DNA of 64,000 bases. Source: Argonema antarcticum A004/B2 (GTDB taxonomy: Bacteria; Cyanobacteriota; Cyanobacteriia; Cyanobacteriales; Aerosakkonemataceae). Below, piece after piece: positions 16,574 to 25,996 of the stretch. The stretch is from assembly GCF_023333585.1 (NCBI RefSeq), contig NZ_JAIQZN010000031.1, positions 1-64,000 on the forward strand, in the 5' to 3' direction. Positions within the stretch are counted from its first letter, which is position 1. Every line of letters starts with the position of its first letter. A model generated the notes under the pieces. That model made no database searches and was not told where the DNA came from. It saw only the letters and a program-made list of their open reading frames with translations. Made by a program: the position numbers and the translations under genes.

Positions 16574-18184
16574 TTAGATTTCTATGTCGTTAGGCTTGTC
16601 AAATTCTGCATAGTCTTCTGGTAGGATATCACTCTTCTCAGTTATTGCATCTAACCTCTGTGCTACCATTGACCAAAACTCAACGTCTTCAGATAAAATA
16701 CCTCGCGCCAACACTAACTCTTCCCCGCGAACTCTTATTAATTCGCCTCTTCCAGAAGCAGTTAGAGAAGAAACTAAGATATTTTGTGACTCTGTGACCA
16801 TTAAATCGTACAAGTCCCCAAGTCGAATGCAAGTATATTCATCATTTTCTTCCACCCGCTCTGGAAAATGGTTTAATACGTAATCAAAAGCTTTTTGTGC
16901 AATTGGAAGAATAGACTCAGCCATTTCTACTTGCTGAATATCCATTGCTGCTGAGGGAGTTGCATCGGTGCGGAAATCGTCTTCTAACAAATTAGAAGCA
17001 GCAGACACTAACGTTGTAAAAGATGTATCGGACTCCTGAGATTTTTCTTTGATAGCTGTACTCAATTTTTCAGCATTAGCGTAAGACAAAGCACTCTGCA
17101 CTTCACCATCTAGAGTAACTCTTAACACGATGCGATCGCTTTCACTAGAAATCACCCTAATAGCTTCGCCATCTTCTAAAAATGCCGTCCAATCTTCTAT
17201 GATATTGAGCTTCCCTTGCTTTAACTTTTGATTGTTATCCAATAAAATATCAACTAATAGAGTCTCCATTTCTAACCGATGCTGTTCTTCCAAGCTGGAT
17301 AACTGTTCTTCTACTTGGACTTTAGAATTTACACCCTCGTTTTCAATTTCGTCACTTGAATCAATATGAGACTCTAGCAGATTCAATAATTGTCGTCTCA
17401 AATTAGAAGAAGTATTTAAAGCATCCAAGTTTGATTCCTCGCCTTCGCTATCCTCTTGTTTCGGCATTTGATTATCTAAAGATTCTTGCTGTGTAAAAAG
17501 CAAGTCTGTATCAAACTGCTCTACTTTATCGATTGGATAGCTTTCATTATCCAACTCTACCCAATTATCAATTAAAACTTGATTCTCATATAAACCATTG
17601 CGTTTTAGAGGAGTCAAACCCTTTTTATCTGAAATATGAACTTGACGTTCTCGATCTTTGTTTAAATCTATAAAATAGGCTGCGTTAGTTTTGAGTAAGC
17701 TAATCTGAGCGTAGGCATATCTCTCTCCAGCTAAGGACACTGCAAAATCAAGTGCAGCAATACAACCGTGATAGAAATCTTGAGTTTCGTTTGGACAAAT
17801 ACAGTCTTCTTCTATATCAGAATCTAAATTAGCTTCTGCGCCAATTGATTTGAGTTTAGCGATGTAGCTCTTAGACAATCTACGGATGAACGAGTTACGC
17901 TCGCTAATGGCTGGAGTGGAATTCGTATCTGCTTGATAAGAATTGGTTTCTATATCTATAAATTTTGCTATTTTAGCTTGTAATAGACTAAGCGCTCGCA
18001 CTCCGTCTTCTTCATCTATTAGCTTAACTGCTCGGTCGAAGCCAACCAGCAATCCTTGGTAAAAATCTTGGCTTTCTCCTGCTATTGTTTGGTCAGTTGC
18101 TATTTTCTCGAAAAAGGCAAGTCCTATTTGTTTCAGTCTGAAAATATGGTCAGCGGAAAATCTCTGCATGATAGCTAAAGACAT
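16574..18184 (-). CDS. Unknown acidic protein with an internal duplication
   Basis: A 536-residue protein. Two units of about 70 residues repeat in the N-terminal third: the first around residues 8-75 (LKQIGLAFFE, ESQDFYQGLLVGFDRAV, LLQAKIAKFIDIE) and the second around 102-185 (LKSIGAEANL, ETQDFYHGCIAALDFAV, LLKTNAAYFIDLN). The rest is acidic, with a coiled-coil-prone stretch near 265-330. No known domain is recognised. It is first in a two-gene minus-strand unit and diverges from parA across 739 bp. Confidence 0.6.
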   Translation of the reverse strand: MSLAIMQRFSADHIFRLKQIGLAFFEKIATDQTIAGESQDFYQGLLVGFDRAVKLIDEEDGVRALSLLQAKIAKFIDIETNSYQADTNSTPAISERNSFIRRLSKSYIAKLKSIGAEANLDSDIEEDCICPNETQDFYHGCIAALDFAVSLAGERYAYAQISLLKTNAAYFIDLNKDRERQVHISDKKGLTPLKRNGLYENQVLIDNWVELDNESYPIDKVEQFDTDLLFTQQESLDNQMPKQEDSEGEESNLDALNTSSNLRRQLLNLLESHIDSSDEIENEGVNSKVQVEEQLSSLEEQHRLEMETLLVDILLDNNQKLKQGKLNIIEDWTAFLEDGEAIRVISSESDRIVLRVTLDGEVQSALSYANAEKLSTAIKEKSQESDTSFTTLVSAASNLLEDDFRTDATPSAAMDIQQVEMAESILPIAQKAFDYVLNHFPERVEENDEYTCIRLGDLYDLMVTESQNILVSSLTASGRGELIRVRGEELVLARGILSEDVEFWSMVAQRLDAITEKSDILPEDYAEFDKPNDIEI

Positions 18185-18923
18185 AAGCGTTCAGTTACCT
18201 TTAATAAGGCGTATCTCAATAACCAAAGCTATCACGTACTCATTTTGCCATCGGTACGTCTACCGGATTAACTGTGTTTAATCCGAACGATACAGAACAA
18301 AGCGGATACTTTCATTCTATTCTTGTTACCAAAAGCGCGATCGCCTAATTACCACCTGCTATTTGACCCTAACGAATCAAGAAAGGACAAATCTACCATG
18401 TTTTGGTTAAATTACCAAAATCCCTTCTAACCACCTGCTTGCTTCAGTTATCCTATCCTTTACTAACTTCATACCAGCTTTGTCATGTTTTGGTGAAATA
18501 ATCTAGATAAAACTATAGCGGTTTCGGGTTCCGTGTAGTAAATCGCTATCCAGCCAATTCATCTGTGTTTATCTGTGTTCATCTGTGGTTCAAATAAAAA
18601 ACTGTACTCTATCGAGGCGAGACACCGCTGTACAACTTGGGACGCTACAAAAAACAAGTGCAAACGGTATTACTGAAGACAATGCTGCTGCTTCTCCCCA
18701 AAAAAACTATACAATGACACAACTCTAAAAAATATAACGATCATCCTATAGAGGTATCGCGCAAATATGAGAGTATATCTATAGTTATTTTGAACAGTTA
18801 GAGTACAGTGATTCACGCCCAAAGTGAAACCATCCTCAATCTTCATTCAAGCGCAAATCAATTTCCAATCTCAACCGTAGCCTCCTTCACACAGAGTCGA
18901 ACGGTGTGCAATAGGAGAAAAAA
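18185..18923. other. Long divergent intergenic region before parA
   Basis: I see no gene in these 739 bp. They hold three tandem decamer-like units of consensus ATCTGTGTTC near 18560-18590, AT-rich stretches, and a short inverted repeat CACAC / GTGTG flanking GAGTCGAA just before the parA RBS. The last could be a ParA or ParB operator; the rest could hold part of an origin. Confidence 0.45.
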
Positions 18924-19688
18924 ATGTCTAATACTAAGGTAATCTCGCTATTCAATCAAGCGGGTGGGGTGGGTAAAACGACAATTACGCTCAATCTGGG
19001 CTATCAGCTTTCTAAGCGCGGCAATAAGGTTCTTCTCATCGATATCGATCCCCAAGGTTCTCTCACACTCTTCATGGGGATTGACCCCGCTTCCTTAGAA
19101 AAAACTGTATTCGATGCCATCGTCAATGAAGAACCTCTATCCATCCTTAATAAAATTCACGGTATGGATTTGGCTCCCACCAACATTAACCTCAGTGCAG
19201 CCGAAATCCAACTGGTGAACATGGATTTTCGGGAAGTTCGCCTACTTGATGCGATCGCTCCCATTAAGGACAACTACGACTTCATCCTCATCGACTGTCC
19301 TCCCAGTTTAGGACTATTAAGTTATATCAGTTTAGTCGCCGCCACTCATGTCTTAGTCCCGATCGAAACCCATTACAAAGCCTTTGAGGGAACCAACTTG
19401 CTTTTACAAACCGTCGCGAGAATCAGGAAGAAAGGAAACCGTTCCTTACAAATAGCCGGGTTCGTTCCCTCTCGCTACGCCGCGACTAACTCCCAGGACA
19501 AACGCACGCTCAAAGCAATTCAAGAACAATTTGCTCCCGTCGCCCCGGTTTACAGCCCGATCCCCCGAATAACTGCTTTTGTAGATGCGTCAGAAAAACA
19601 AGTACCGCTTGCTGTGTACGAACCCAGGAATGCTGTCATTAGAATATTAGACCAGTTAGCTGCAAAAATGGAGAAACTCAATGCCTAA
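18924..19688 (+). CDS. parA: ParA partition ATPase
   Basis: A 254-residue, type Ib-sized ParA. The deviant Walker A is NQAGGVGKTT (11-20), the A' motif is LLIDIDPQGS, and Walker B is FILIDCPPSLG. The RBS AGGAG (18913-18917) lies six bases before the ATG. There is no N-terminal HTH extension, so autoregulation would rest on ParB or a separate factor. It overlaps parB by 8 bp. Confidence 0.95.
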   Translation: MSNTKVISLFNQAGGVGKTTITLNLGYQLSKRGNKVLLIDIDPQGSLTLFMGIDPASLEKTVFDAIVNEEPLSILNKIHGMDLAPTNINLSAAEIQLVNMDFREVRLLDAIAPIKDNYDFILIDCPPSLGLLSYISLVAATHVLVPIETHYKAFEGTNLLLQTVARIRKKGNRSLQIAGFVPSRYAATNSQDKRTLKAIQEQFAPVAPVYSPIPRITAFVDASEKQVPLAVYEPRNAVIRILDQLAAKMEKLNA

Positions 19689-20604
19689 TAAGAATGACCA
19701 ACCATATAAAGGGAAAGCCAACTTGAACGTTTTATTTGGAGATGATGAGACGGATGAATCGTCGGAGAGGCTATTGAGTATTGACTCGATCGAACTTCCA
19801 GCTTCTCAGCCCCGTCGATACTTTGACGAGCGAGCAATGCAGTCTTTGGTTGAATCTATCAAAGCCGATGGCATCCTCCAACCTTTATTAGTTCGGCCTC
19901 TAAGTGATGGTAATTACGAGCTAATCGCAGGCGAAAGACGCTATAGAGCCGCTCTTGAAATTGGGTTGAAAGAAGTTCCCGTTACTATTCGGGAACTAAC
20001 GGAACAGCAAGCATTACACATAGCCTTGGTTGAGAACCTGCAAAGGGAAGACCTCAATCCGGTAGAAGAAACCGAAGGGATTCTGGAACTGCTTTCCCAT
20101 CACCTTGAATGCTCGACCGATGATGTCAGCAAGCTGCTTTACCGGATGCAAAACAATGTGCAGAGAACGAATGATAACGTTATCATTCAGCCGGAAGCGG
20201 AAACGGTTATTAAGGTTTTCGAGCGGTTAGGGAAGATGGGATGGGAGTCGTTCGTCAGCAATCGGCTTTCTCTTTTGAAGCTTCCAGAAGACATACTAGA
20301 GAAACTTCGAGAAGGAAAAATCGAGTATACGAAGGCAAGAGCGATCGCGAAGGTAAAAGATGAGTCAGCCATAAAAGAGTTACTTGAAGCTGCCATTGCC
20401 GAGAATCTTTCTTTAACTCAGATTAAAGAACGAATTGCAGCCCTCAAAACAGGTACGCCGTCAGAAAAACCTGAAGACGGTCTGAAAAATCAAATTAAAG
20501 AAGCTTTAACGAAAGCTAACAAATCAAAAGTTTGGAGCGACCCTAAAAAGCAGAAACGTCTCCAAAAAATCCTTACCGATCTGGAAGCTTTGTTGGCAAC
20601 TTAG
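19681..20604 (+). CDS. parB: ParB partition protein (CTPase type)
   Basis: A 307-residue protein. The N-terminal ParB/Srx domain has QPRRYFD and GERRYRA, the CTP-binding signature, then HIALVENLQREDLNPVEE. A central HTH and a C-terminal dimer segment follow. Within its coding sequence lies an 18-bp perfect palindrome (20170-20187) that is a candidate parS. A hairpin terminator ends the parAB transcript. Confidence 0.94.
   Translation: MPNKNDQPYKGKANLNVLFGDDETDESSERLLSIDSIELPASQPRRYFDERAMQSLVESIKADGILQPLLVRPLSDGNYELIAGERRYRAALEIGLKEVPVTIRELTEQQALHIALVENLQREDLNPVEETEGILELLSHHLECSTDDVSKLLYRMQNNVQRTNDNVIIQPEAETVIKVFERLGKMGWESFVSNRLSLLKLPEDILEKLREGKIEYTKARAIAKVKDESAIKELLEAAIAENLSLTQIKERIAALKTGTPSEKPEDGLKNQIKEALTKANKSKVWSDPKKQKRLQKILTDLEALLAT
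20170..20187. promoter_or_regulatory. 18-bp perfect palindrome inside parB, candidate parS
   Basis: AATGATAACGTTATCATT is a perfect inverted repeat within parB. ParB sites are palindromes of about this size and often lie close to, or within, the par operon. No second copy was noticed in the window. Confidence 0.4.
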
Positions 20605-20666
20605 AGGACAAATATTCTACCGTACCCATACGAGTTGGAGACAGTAGAAAATTTAAGTCTTTGTGA

Positions 20667-20700
20667 AAAAATGCTCTATCAGCCAATAGGGCATTTTTTT
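20667..20700 (+). terminator. Rho-independent terminator of parAB
   Basis: A stem AATGCTCTAT / ATAGGGCATT (one G-U pair) with loop CAGCCA is followed by seven Ts. Confidence 0.85.
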
Positions 20701-20897
20701 CATCGATCTAGGTCACGGATTAGCAGTGAAATCGTGCAAGGGAACTATCACTTTAGAAAGAGAAGCTGTCTTAAAAATTCTAACTAGCGACAGCAATAAA
20801 TAATAAATCATCTTTTCGGTAGACCTCACGGAATCTGAGCAGTTGATAATTTAGGTTTTAAGAGACGAAAAAAAGAAACGGCAATTCAGACCAAATC

Positions 20898-21467
20898 TTG
20901 CAAAGGTTCATTACTATGTCGCAACCTAACATTCCCTCAAACCATAACCTCCTTCCTAGAACAGCCTACTCAATAACTCCAACTGACTATCTAGCAGACT
21001 TCAAGCAAGCTATAAGCTCTTTCGTGCAAGCTTGGCATAATTATCAGCCGGACGATTCGCTGGCAACCGAAAGAAAACAAGACCTAGAATGGCTAAAGTT
21101 GAAGCTGCGCGATTATCGGCTCAACATTCACAACTCATCCAACAGTTATGAGTTTTGGAAAGGCTTCATGGAAGGCAAATACAACCGAAGAACCTTGTCC
21201 AACCAACCCCCAAAGTCATTAACACAAATTTTAATCAAAGCAATTACATCTACAAAAACACAGCAAACTTACGACTTAGGAGTAGAAGTCGGATGGTGCT
21301 ATGCTCGGCTTAAAGACTACTTGCAGCGTATTAAAAAACAACGAAAGTTGGAAGAAGCTCAACAGCTTCAAGATTATCAGCAAATTTCTAAGTTAATCCA
21401 CCGAACAGACGATACAGACTCACTATTAAGTGTCGGTTGGGTGCGAGAAAGGAAATCTGACAAATGA
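20898..21467 (+). CDS. Unknown protein upstream of a sensor kinase gene
   Basis: A 189-residue protein with no recognised domain, rich in aromatic and basic residues (EFWKGFMEGKYNRR, VGWCYARLKDYLQRIKKQ). It starts MSQPN if the ATG at 20916 is used, or MQRFITMSQPN from 20898. Its stop overlaps the start of the response regulator/kinase gene by 4 bp (ATGA), which points to coupled translation and a shared pathway. Confidence 0.6.
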   Translation: MQRFITMSQPNIPSNHNLLPRTAYSITPTDYLADFKQAISSFVQAWHNYQPDDSLATERKQDLEWLKLKLRDYRLNIHNSSNSYEFWKGFMEGKYNRRTLSNQPPKSLTQILIKAITSTKTQQTYDLGVEVGWCYARLKDYLQRIKKQRKLEEAQQLQDYQQISKLIHRTDDTDSLLSVGWVRERKSDK

Positions 21468-22354
21468 AAAATAAGCCCAGCAAAATTTTGGCAGTTGATG
21501 ATGTAGCCGATAACTTATTTATGATCCAAACCATCCTTTCGGAAGAAGGCTACCACGTCAGTACGAGTTCTAACGGACTTGATGCGATCGCAAGCATCGA
21601 AACATCGCCACCCGACTTAATCCTTCTGGATGTGATGATGCCTAATGTGGACGGTTATGAAGTGACTTTCAGAATTCGCTCTAATCCTCAATTGCCTTTT
21701 ATTCCAATTCTGCTCGTTACCGCTGACGAATCAACGAATATAGCCGATGGACTGGATTTGGGTGCTGATGATTTTGTCTACAAACCAATTGAAGTACAAG
21801 AATTATTGGCTCGCGTTCGCAGTCTTCTCAGGTTGAAGCATAGCATTGATGCGATGCAGGAAATGACAAAGGCAAAAGAGGATTTTGTCTCCCGCCTTAC
21901 CCATGATTTACGAACGCCATTGGTTGCAGCCGATCGAATGTTGTCTCTACTCCACCGGGGGAAATTTGGCGAACTGTCACCCCAGGCGGTAGAAGCCATA
22001 ACGACAGTCAGCGATAGCAATCAAAATTTACTCGCATTAGTCAATACTTTGTTGGAGGTACATCGATTTGAAGCTGGATGCAAAAGATTAGCGATCGCAC
22101 CTTTCAATCTTAACAAGATGATTCGAGAGGTTGTTAAAGAACTGGAACATCTGGCTGTTGAAAAAAACTTGTCTCTAATCTATGAAGACACAACTCCAAT
22201 CAGAATTAGGGGAGATTGCATCGAACTCCGCCGAGTGATAACCAATTTAGTCGGAAAATGGCAAGAACTTTATCGCAACATATCGCTTGTTAACTGCTAC
22301 AATTTAAGGAAATCTCGATGCTTTTTCCTGAAGGTCGTGTTTAGCCATTACTAA
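21464..22354 (+). pseudogene. Receiver-histidine kinase hybrid, truncated in its ATPase domain
   Basis: The receiver domain (1-125) is intact, with D12/D13, phospho-acceptor D56, T86 and K107. HisKA follows with H147 in LTHDLRTPL. The HATPase domain starts (IELRRVITNLVG) but leaves the family pattern at about base 22255, where the N-box NAIKFT should be. A foreign tail of about 30 residues follows, so the ATP lid and G boxes are missing. The kinase cannot be catalytic as encoded, although the receiver and dimerisation parts could still be made. Confidence 0.75.
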
Positions 22355-22513
22355 TGCTTCAGATTTTGACTGGCCTTCACCAAAACCCATAATATTTTGT
22401 GAAGCCAACTTACCCCTATCATTGATATATTCTACAATAGCCGTAATGCCACAAAACCAAGCACCGTTGTTTCGTTCGGTATAGTTTGTTTGCTGATCCA
22501 GTATGCGTGCCAT
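22304..22513 (-). CDS. Small unknown protein (69 aa) inside a broken two-component module
   Basis: The ORF has a clear RBS (GGAG eight bases before the ATG) and protein-like content (GAWFCGITAIVEYINDRG, SKSEALVMAKHDLQEKA). It runs antisense between the truncated kinase and the truncated response regulator, so it probably came with the segment that replaced their junction. The fold could be a small alpha/beta domain; no family is recognised. Confidence 0.6.
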   Translation of the reverse strand: MARILDQQTNYTERNNGAWFCGITAIVEYINDRGKLASQNIMGFGEGQSKSEALVMAKHDLQEKASRFP

Positions 22514-22528
22514 TTCTTTACTCCAATG

Positions 22529-23140
22529 ATTACTTTAAATAATATCATAAGTAATTTGAGAATAGCGCTCATCGATATAGGGCTAACAGGATTAGTGGAT
22601 GGAATTGAGTTAACAAAGAAATTTAAAGAGTTTATCAAAGCTAAAACTTCAAGCCTTGATAAACAGCCAAAAGTTCTGATTTTAACGATGCAGGATAATG
22701 AAGATTCTGTGCTGGCAGCTTTTGCAGCGGGAGCAGATTCTTACTGCATGAAAAATGTCATGTTTGAGAAGCTGGTAGATGCAATTGTGGAAACTCACTC
22801 AGGCGCAAATTGGATCGATTCATCTATTGCCAGAATTGTCTTAACAAGAATGGATAATCCTTTTCAAGAAGCTGCCATTCCCGCTGGTGTTCCAACTATC
22901 CCAATTCATGCTTTAAACCCGGAAGACAAAGAGTTACTTACGGTTAATCCTTTGACTCAACGAGAGAGAGATGTAATCCAGTTAATTGTGGAAGGGTACA
23001 GTAACGAAGAAATTGGTGGGGAACTACATATTTCCTTGGGTACTGTGAAAACTCACGTTCGTAATATTTTAACCAAGTTATCTTGTGACGATCGCACTTC
23101 CGCTGCTGTCCGCGCCCTTCGTGCTGGTTTGGTTAACTAG
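22529..23140 (+). pseudogene. NarL/LuxR-type response regulator lacking its receiver N-terminus
   Basis: Translation from the ATG at 22529 picks up the receiver only at the strand bearing the phospho-acceptor (ALIDIGL, D17), so the acidic pair and first two strands are gone. The rest of the receiver (VLILTMQD, ADSYCMK) and a complete LuxR-type HTH (LTQRERDVIQLIVEG, GTVKTHVRNIL) remain. The HTH could still bind DNA, but normal phosphorylation is unlikely. It was probably the partner of the 21464 kinase. Confidence 0.7.
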
Positions 23141-23159
23141 AGTTGCGGTAATAACCCAC

Positions 23160-23199
23160 GCTATGCGAATGCGCCGAGGCGCTAACGCGCACGCATAGC
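23160..23199. repeat. Inverted repeat after the response regulator
   Basis: GCTATGCG (23160-23167) pairs with CGCATAGC (23192-23199), with GCGC-rich inner arms. There is no T-run. It contains GCTAACGC, also found in other intergenic hairpins of this window, so it may be a dispersed cyanobacterial repeat. Confidence 0.5.
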
Positions 23200-23277
23200 G
23201 ATCGCAATTTTCCAAACAAAGGTCAGAATATGGTACGCTCAAGAGCCGGACATTAAGCTGTGTTAAGGTGTGAGGTA

Positions 23278-23715
23278 GTGATTCCAGAATTTGATGAAAA
23301 CGGCAATCTACCACCTGGAGTTCATTTTTGCGAATGGGAAGAGTTTGTAGAACGATTCGGCACCAACGATCTGAGGTTGCGTTTAATGCGCGGACTGCGA
23401 ATGGCGATGGAGCAACTAAAAGCAGCAGGCTGTAGAACCATTTATATTGATGGTAGCTTTGTTACCAGTGAACCATCCCCAGGCGATTTTGATGCCTGTT
23501 ATGATAATGATACCGTGGATATTGATTATCTCAGAATTAACGCTCCTCGATTACTGAACCATTATGACCGTGCTGGACAGAAAGCTAAATATAGGGGAGA
23601 AATCTTCCCATCACAGCAACCTGTAGGTAATTATGGAAGCAATTCTTTTGAATTTTTTCAGAGTGACATAAGGGGAAATGTTAAAGGTATTATCGCCATA
23701 GATTTAATGAGGTGA
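23278..23715 (+). CDS. DUF6932-like nucleotidyltransferase-fold protein
   Basis: About 145 residues. I chose the GTG at 23278 because it gives the family N-terminus (IPEFDENGNLPPG) and has an AAGG-containing SD; the frame is open from 23260. The core YIDGSFVTSEPSPGDFDACYD resembles the GS...DxD signature of minimal nucleotidyltransferases. It overlaps the frame of the downstream HTH gene and so probably forms a toxin-antitoxin-like pair with it. The assignment to DUF6932 is from memory. Confidence 0.7.
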   Translation: MIPEFDENGNLPPGVHFCEWEEFVERFGTNDLRLRLMRGLRMAMEQLKAAGCRTIYIDGSFVTSEPSPGDFDACYDNDTVDIDYLRINAPRLLNHYDRAGQKAKYRGEIFPSQQPVGNYGSNSFEFFQSDIRGNVKGIIAIDLMR

Positions 23716-23717
23716 GA

Positions 23718-24263
23718 ATGATGATTAAAAATGAATTAGAGTACCAAGTTAGTCAAGAATGGTTAGAGAAGTTTGAAAAATCTATAGCCGCAATAGAAAA
23801 GGATGAAGATAGTAAAAAAAATGACCATGAGCGATGGAAAATGAACCGAGAGACATTACAATGTCATTTAGAGAAATTGCAAGCAGAAATTGCTGAATAT
23901 GACAGGCTAACATCCCATGATAGCCACACGCCAATAGTGCTAACTCTTGATGATATTGATGATTTACCCCAACTCTTGATTAGAGCTAGAATGGCAGCCA
24001 AGCTAAGTCAAAAAGAATTGGCAGATTTAGCTGGTTTGACAGAAGAACAAATTAAACGTTATGAAGATAACGACTATGAAGATGCTAGTTTTCTGGATGT
24101 AAGATTTGTAATTGATGCGCTGGATATCCAAATTCAAAAAGGTGAGTTTCTTGTTCCTTTGGATACCCTCAGAAGAACGCCAGTTACTAAAGAAGAATTA
24201 CTTTCCTCAAATCAGCGTTCTCATAGCCAACAAAGTCAAGAAATGATTGGACAAGTGCAATAA
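23718..24263 (+). CDS. HTH (XRE) protein paired with the DUF6932-like gene
   Basis: I use the ATG at 23718, where GAGGTGAG forms the SD; a GTG at 23712 overlaps the previous stop. Residues 1-65 form a coiled coil. An XRE-type HTH follows (LLIRARMAAKLSQKELADLAGLTEEQIKRYE). The HTH makes it the likely repressor or antitoxin of the pair. Confidence 0.7.
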   Translation: MMIKNELEYQVSQEWLEKFEKSIAAIEKDEDSKKNDHERWKMNRETLQCHLEKLQAEIAEYDRLTSHDSHTPIVLTLDDIDDLPQLLIRARMAAKLSQKELADLAGLTEEQIKRYEDNDYEDASFLDVRFVIDALDIQIQKGEFLVPLDTLRRTPVTKEELLSSNQRSHSQQSQEMIGQVQ

Positions 24264-24570
24264 AAATTTTGCGATCGCATAAACCTCCTCTCAGGTAGTT
24301 GCAGCTTTCTTAGGTATCATATAGTCTTGTCTTCTCTTTATCTGGGGCATAATGGCCATTGGCTCAAACCATTCAGCAAACTGAAAGAGAGGGTGTGCGC
24401 GATCGCTTTTCTTGCGTGGTTTTTACCGTCTCCTCTGGTAATTGCCACTCTGTTTTTTTAGAATGAAACAGCCCTGGGGCCTTGAATGTTTAACCCCCTT
24501 GACATTTTACTCTCAAAATGAGAGAGTGACAATATAGCCAAGAATTTAAATAATCTTGATGGATTTATGA
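24264..24570. other. Intergenic region with a probable gene scrap
   Basis: On the minus strand about 24285-24420 there is a start-less stretch of about 43 codons reading LFQFAEWFEPMAIMPQIK, protein-like but not identified. The inverted repeat before higB lies at the right end. Confidence 0.3.
24510..24524. promoter_or_regulatory. Inverted repeat, candidate HigBA operator
   Basis: CTCTCA-AAA-TGAGAG is a perfect 6-bp inverted repeat 82 bp before higB, next to a TTGACA hexamer (24499-24504). HigA antitoxins bind such palindromes in their own promoter. Confidence 0.5.
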
Positions 24571-24606
24571 TTGTGCGAAAAAGTTTTCTTACCTATCTCA
24601 ATCAAA

Positions 24607-24906
24607 ATGCACCTAATTTCAATTCGCAATCTCCGTAATGATGCAGCTAAGTATCCTGATGTCAGGACGCAGATTGACAAATGGTATGAGATTGTAAAAA
24701 ATGCAGAATGGCAAAATTTAGAAGATGTGCGTAAGGTTTATCGAGATGCTGAGGCAGTAGGAAACTTTACGGTATTTAACATTAAAGGCAACGATTACCG
24801 TCTGATTGTTGGGATTGATTATCAAACGCAGAAGGTTTATTACAAATATTTTTTAACCCATAGCGAATACGACAAAGATGGATGGAAAAATGACCCTTAC
24901 TTTTGA
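24607..24906 (+). CDS. higB: HigB-type mRNA interferase toxin
   Basis: A 99-residue protein if started at the ATG at 24607; the frame is open from 24571 but the family begins near MHLIS. The pattern (IDKWYEIVKNAEWQNLEDV, VGNFTVFNIKGNDYRLIVGIDYQTQKVYYKYFLTHSEYDKDGW) fits the HigB toxin family, which cleaves mRNA on the ribosome. Toxin-first order and overlap with the antitoxin gene are usual for HigBA. Confidence 0.85.
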   Translation: MHLISIRNLRNDAAKYPDVRTQIDKWYEIVKNAEWQNLEDVRKVYRDAEAVGNFTVFNIKGNDYRLIVGIDYQTQKVYYKYFLTHSEYDKDGWKNDPYF

Positions 24907-25288
24907 TCGAAGTGCTTATCAAGCCTTGCTAGCTGAAGTTGCTCCACAGGCAATTGAGACAGAAGCAGAATACGAACGTTTGTTGAAAGTTGTAGAACCG
25001 TTAATTTTTGCCAAAAATCGTACACCGGAGGAGCTAGCTTTACTCGATTTATTAGTAACGCTGATTGAAGTATACGAAACTAAAAACTATCCATTCGAGA
25101 AATCTACTCCATCTGAAATGCTGCAATATGTCATGGAAACGAGCGGCACTAGGCAAGCAGATTTAGTTGGAATAATTGGTTCGAGTGGGGTAGTATCTGA
25201 AGTTGTTAATGGCAAACGTTCGATTAGCAAGGCACAAGCTAAAGCTCTTGGCGAATATTTCAAAGTTTCGCCTAACTTATTTATTTAA
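24890..25288 (+). CDS. higA: HigA-type antitoxin
   Basis: The ATG at 24890 gives MTLTFDRSAYQ, the usual N-terminus; 24878 is also possible. The C-terminal XRE domain (TRQADLVGIIGSSGVVSEVVNGKRSISKAQAKALGEYF) would bind the operator and neutralise HigB. It overlaps the toxin gene by 17 bp. Confidence 0.85.
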   Translation: MTLTFDRSAYQALLAEVAPQAIETEAEYERLLKVVEPLIFAKNRTPEELALLDLLVTLIEVYETKNYPFEKSTPSEMLQYVMETSGTRQADLVGIIGSSGVVSEVVNGKRSISKAQAKALGEYFKVSPNLFI

Positions 25289-25378
25289 TTTTGCATAGCG
25301 ATCGCTATCTGGAGCAAGCATCGCTCTCCCTGGTATGCTCAGGAAAAGCGTCCTCCTTCTCCGTTCCTCTGCACCTAT

Positions 25379-25690
25379 ATGGGTCGTCAGGATAGTGGTA
25401 GAGGTAGACCTTTTCGATTTATCCTCAATCATTCAAGGGCGACGGCTACTAATGTTTATTTGATATTGTATCCTAAACCTGCTCTTGCCAAAGTGCTTTT
25501 AGAGAAGCCAGAATTGCTCAAAGAGGTTTGGCTGGCGCTCGATCGCATTTCTGATGAGACACTGATGGGTGAGGGGCGCGTATATGGAGGTGGGTTGCAT
25601 AAGCTGGAACCGAGGGAATTGGGTAATGCTTTAGCAGAGAAGATTCTTAAGGTTTTACCTGAACGCTCATCGAATGATCTCGTAATCTAA
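25379..25690 (+). pseudogene. C-terminal remnant of a large DNA methyltransferase
   Basis: The 103-residue frame starts MGRQDSGRG and continues with FRFILNHSRATATNVYLILYP and GEGRVYGGGLHKLEPRELGN. This is the C-terminal end of Eco57I-like adenine methylases (often about 500 residues or more). The catalytic NPPY region and SAM motif are absent, so only a scrap of an R-M gene is left. Confidence 0.65.
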
Positions 25691-25996
25691 CGGTGAAGTT
25701 AGCCTGCGGGGTTAGTCTCATCTGATTTCTACTATTAGGCTGCTTAATCCCTTAATTGGGGCGTACCTTAGAGGCTATTTGCAGGATATGATAGCTTGAC
25801 CAAGTAATAGCTTTTTGTTATGTTGTTGGAGTTGAAGCTGTAGCTACAACAATCAGATATATTGATTTCTCAGCGGTACTTCACCTAAAGCTAACTTAAA
25901 AATTAGTATAGCGCTATGCGATGGTGTATTTACAAATACTGAATTTAATCTGTGTGTATTTCAATGTAGTCTATTTCAATCTGTAACTATACCAAC
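25691..25996. other. Intergenic region, nothing recognised
   Basis: AT-rich sequence between the methylase remnant and the end of the STAND gene. I see no ORF with an RBS, no strong hairpin and no repeat. Confidence 0.5.

Noticed and set aside
18560-18590. Three ATCTGTG units as a plasmid iteron
   Set aside because: This motif is common in many unrelated bacteria, and with only three units and no rep gene beside it I do not call it an origin.
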